A stretch of 64,000 nt of DNA from Maricaulis sp039978735 (GTDB taxonomy: Bacteria; Pseudomonadota; Alphaproteobacteria; Caulobacterales; Maricaulaceae): assembly GCF_039978735.1 (NCBI RefSeq), contig NZ_JBDWAS010000045.1, positions 1-64,000 of the forward strand. Reading direction: 5' to 3'. The position numbers and the translations under genes are program-made. A model generated the notes under the pieces. It was not told where the DNA came from, made no database searches, and saw nothing but the letters and a program-made list of their open reading frames with translations. Shown here one piece after another: positions 63,455 through 64,000 of this stretch. Positions within the stretch are counted from its first letter, which is position 1, and each line of letters starts with the position of its first letter.

Positions 63455-64000
63455 ATGTCGGACAAAGCTTCTGTGGTTGCCGCGGCAGCGCTGCTGGCGC
63501 TGCCCGGCTCGATGGCCTGTGCCCAGTCCGTCTCGGGCAATGTCACACTGACCAGCGATTATGTATTCCGCGGCGTGACCCAGACGGATGGCGATCCGGC
63601 TATCCAGGCCACTATCGATCTGGGCCAGGGCGCCTTCTATGCCGGTGCCTGGGCCTCGAATGTCGATTTCGGCGACGATACCGATTTCGAACTCGACCTC
63701 TATGCCGGCTGGGCGCCCGAATGGCGGGACACGGCGTTCGACCTGGGCGTCATTGTCTACACCTATCCCGGTGCGACCGATGCCGCCGGCGATCAGGACT
63801 TCGTCGAACTGCATGCAGGCGCCGCCCGCAGCTACGGGCCGCTGACGCTGGATGCCGGCCTTTACTGGTCGCCGGACTTCTATCTGGAAGCCGGAGCCGC
63901 ACACTATATCGACGCGGGTGCGAGCTGGGCGCTGACGGACGCGATCGGTATCGATATCCGCGCCGGACATTCGGCTTTCGATGACGACAGCAGCGCCAAT
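63455..64000 (+). CDS. TorF/Gcw_chp-family putative porin, cut by window end
   Basis: At least 182 residues; no stop inside the window. A signal peptide (about residues 1-23, ending SMACAQS) is followed by the start of an outer membrane beta-barrel with VSGNVTLTSDYVFRGVTQTD, the signature of the Gcw_chp/TIGR02001 family, and alternating Tyr/Trp strands. SD TAGGAGACGC. It lies 10 bases after the chemotaxis gene and is probably co-transcribed. Confidence 0.85.
   Translation, partial: MSDKASVVAAAALLALPGSMACAQSVSGNVTLTSDYVFRGVTQTDGDPAIQATIDLGQGAFYAGAWASNVDFGDDTDFELDLYAGWAPEWRDTAFDLGVIVYTYPGATDAAGDQDFVELHAGAARSYGPLTLDAGLYWSPDFYLEAGAAHYIDAGASWALTDAIGIDIRAGHSAFDDDSSAN

Overview
The window is GC-rich, densely coded chromosomal DNA of an alphaproteobacterium. 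The best guess, by inference and not by search, is a marine stalked or budding relative of Caulobacter (Maricaulales or Hyphomonadaceae-like). Reasons: the gene order mtaB-ftsY ... yciB ... ccmGDCBA ... acnA, a RegB/RegA redox two-component system beside an SCO protein, an intracellular PHB depolymerase with its active-site Cys at 183, a large TonB-dependent receptor, a CcmABCDG cytochrome c maturation set, and 45-bp alphaproteobacterial palindromic repeats. I found no tRNA, rRNA, CRISPR array, prophage or plasmid origin.

Layout. 1-826: the end of an IS5-family insertion sequence whose transposase needs a -1 frameshift; it abuts and probably ends an FG-GAP/VCBS repeat protein gene. 2-7.4 kb (minus strand): creD, then the succinate dehydrogenase operon sdhC-sdhD-sdhA-DUF3052-sdhB with its terminator and a perfect palindrome upstream. 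7.6-12.9 kb: secreted amidohydrolase, SDR oxidoreductase, DUF885 lipoprotein and an unknown membrane protein, separated by intergenic repeat DNA. 13-18.1 kb (plus): mtaB-ftsY, an AT-rich orphan ORF, an EamA transporter, yciB and a MarR regulator with a histone-like lysine tail. 18.2-21.2 kb (minus): ccmA-ccmB-(repeat)-ccmC-ccmD-ccmG. 21.3-27.1 kb: acnA, a DUF1223 protein and a DUF3857/transglutaminase protein. 27.1-29.8 kb: regA, regB and a divergent SCO gene. 29.9-35.3 kb: phaZ, a TonB receptor and a sulfotransferase. 35.3-44.8 kb: a secreted unknown protein, a class A PBP, several small envelope proteins, a cation/proton antiporter, a GDPD lipoprotein and a cold-shock protein. 45-54.5 kb: asd, an OafA-type acyltransferase, rarD, an epoxide-hydrolase-like enzyme, two VOC proteins, a serine hydrolase, pdxY and a CitE-like lyase. 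54.6-58 kb: arsC, a GbsR/MarR regulator, oxyR and ahpC-ahpD. 58.1-64 kb: a small membrane protein, a DAACS symporter, a UGT-type glycosyltransferase, a chemotaxis receptor and a TorF-type porin cut by the window end.

How it fits together. Much of the window serves aerobic energy metabolism and its control: TCA enzymes (sdh, acnA), cytochrome c maturation, copper delivery to oxidase (SCO) and the redox sensor RegB/RegA, with PHB mobilisation next door. A second theme is peroxide defence (OxyR with both redox cysteines, and an AhpC/AhpD pair of the mycobacterial type). A third is the cell envelope (PBP, CreD, acyltransferase, many small secreted proteins).

I did not find a convincing new multi-gene system. 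The best leads are the AT-rich orphan ORF at 15286-15879, the DUF3052 gene built into the sdh operon, the lysine-tailed MarR protein, the secreted 524-residue protein behind the PBP, and the possible formation of a stop codon by the IS end at 826. All calls come from reading the sequence; no database search was run.
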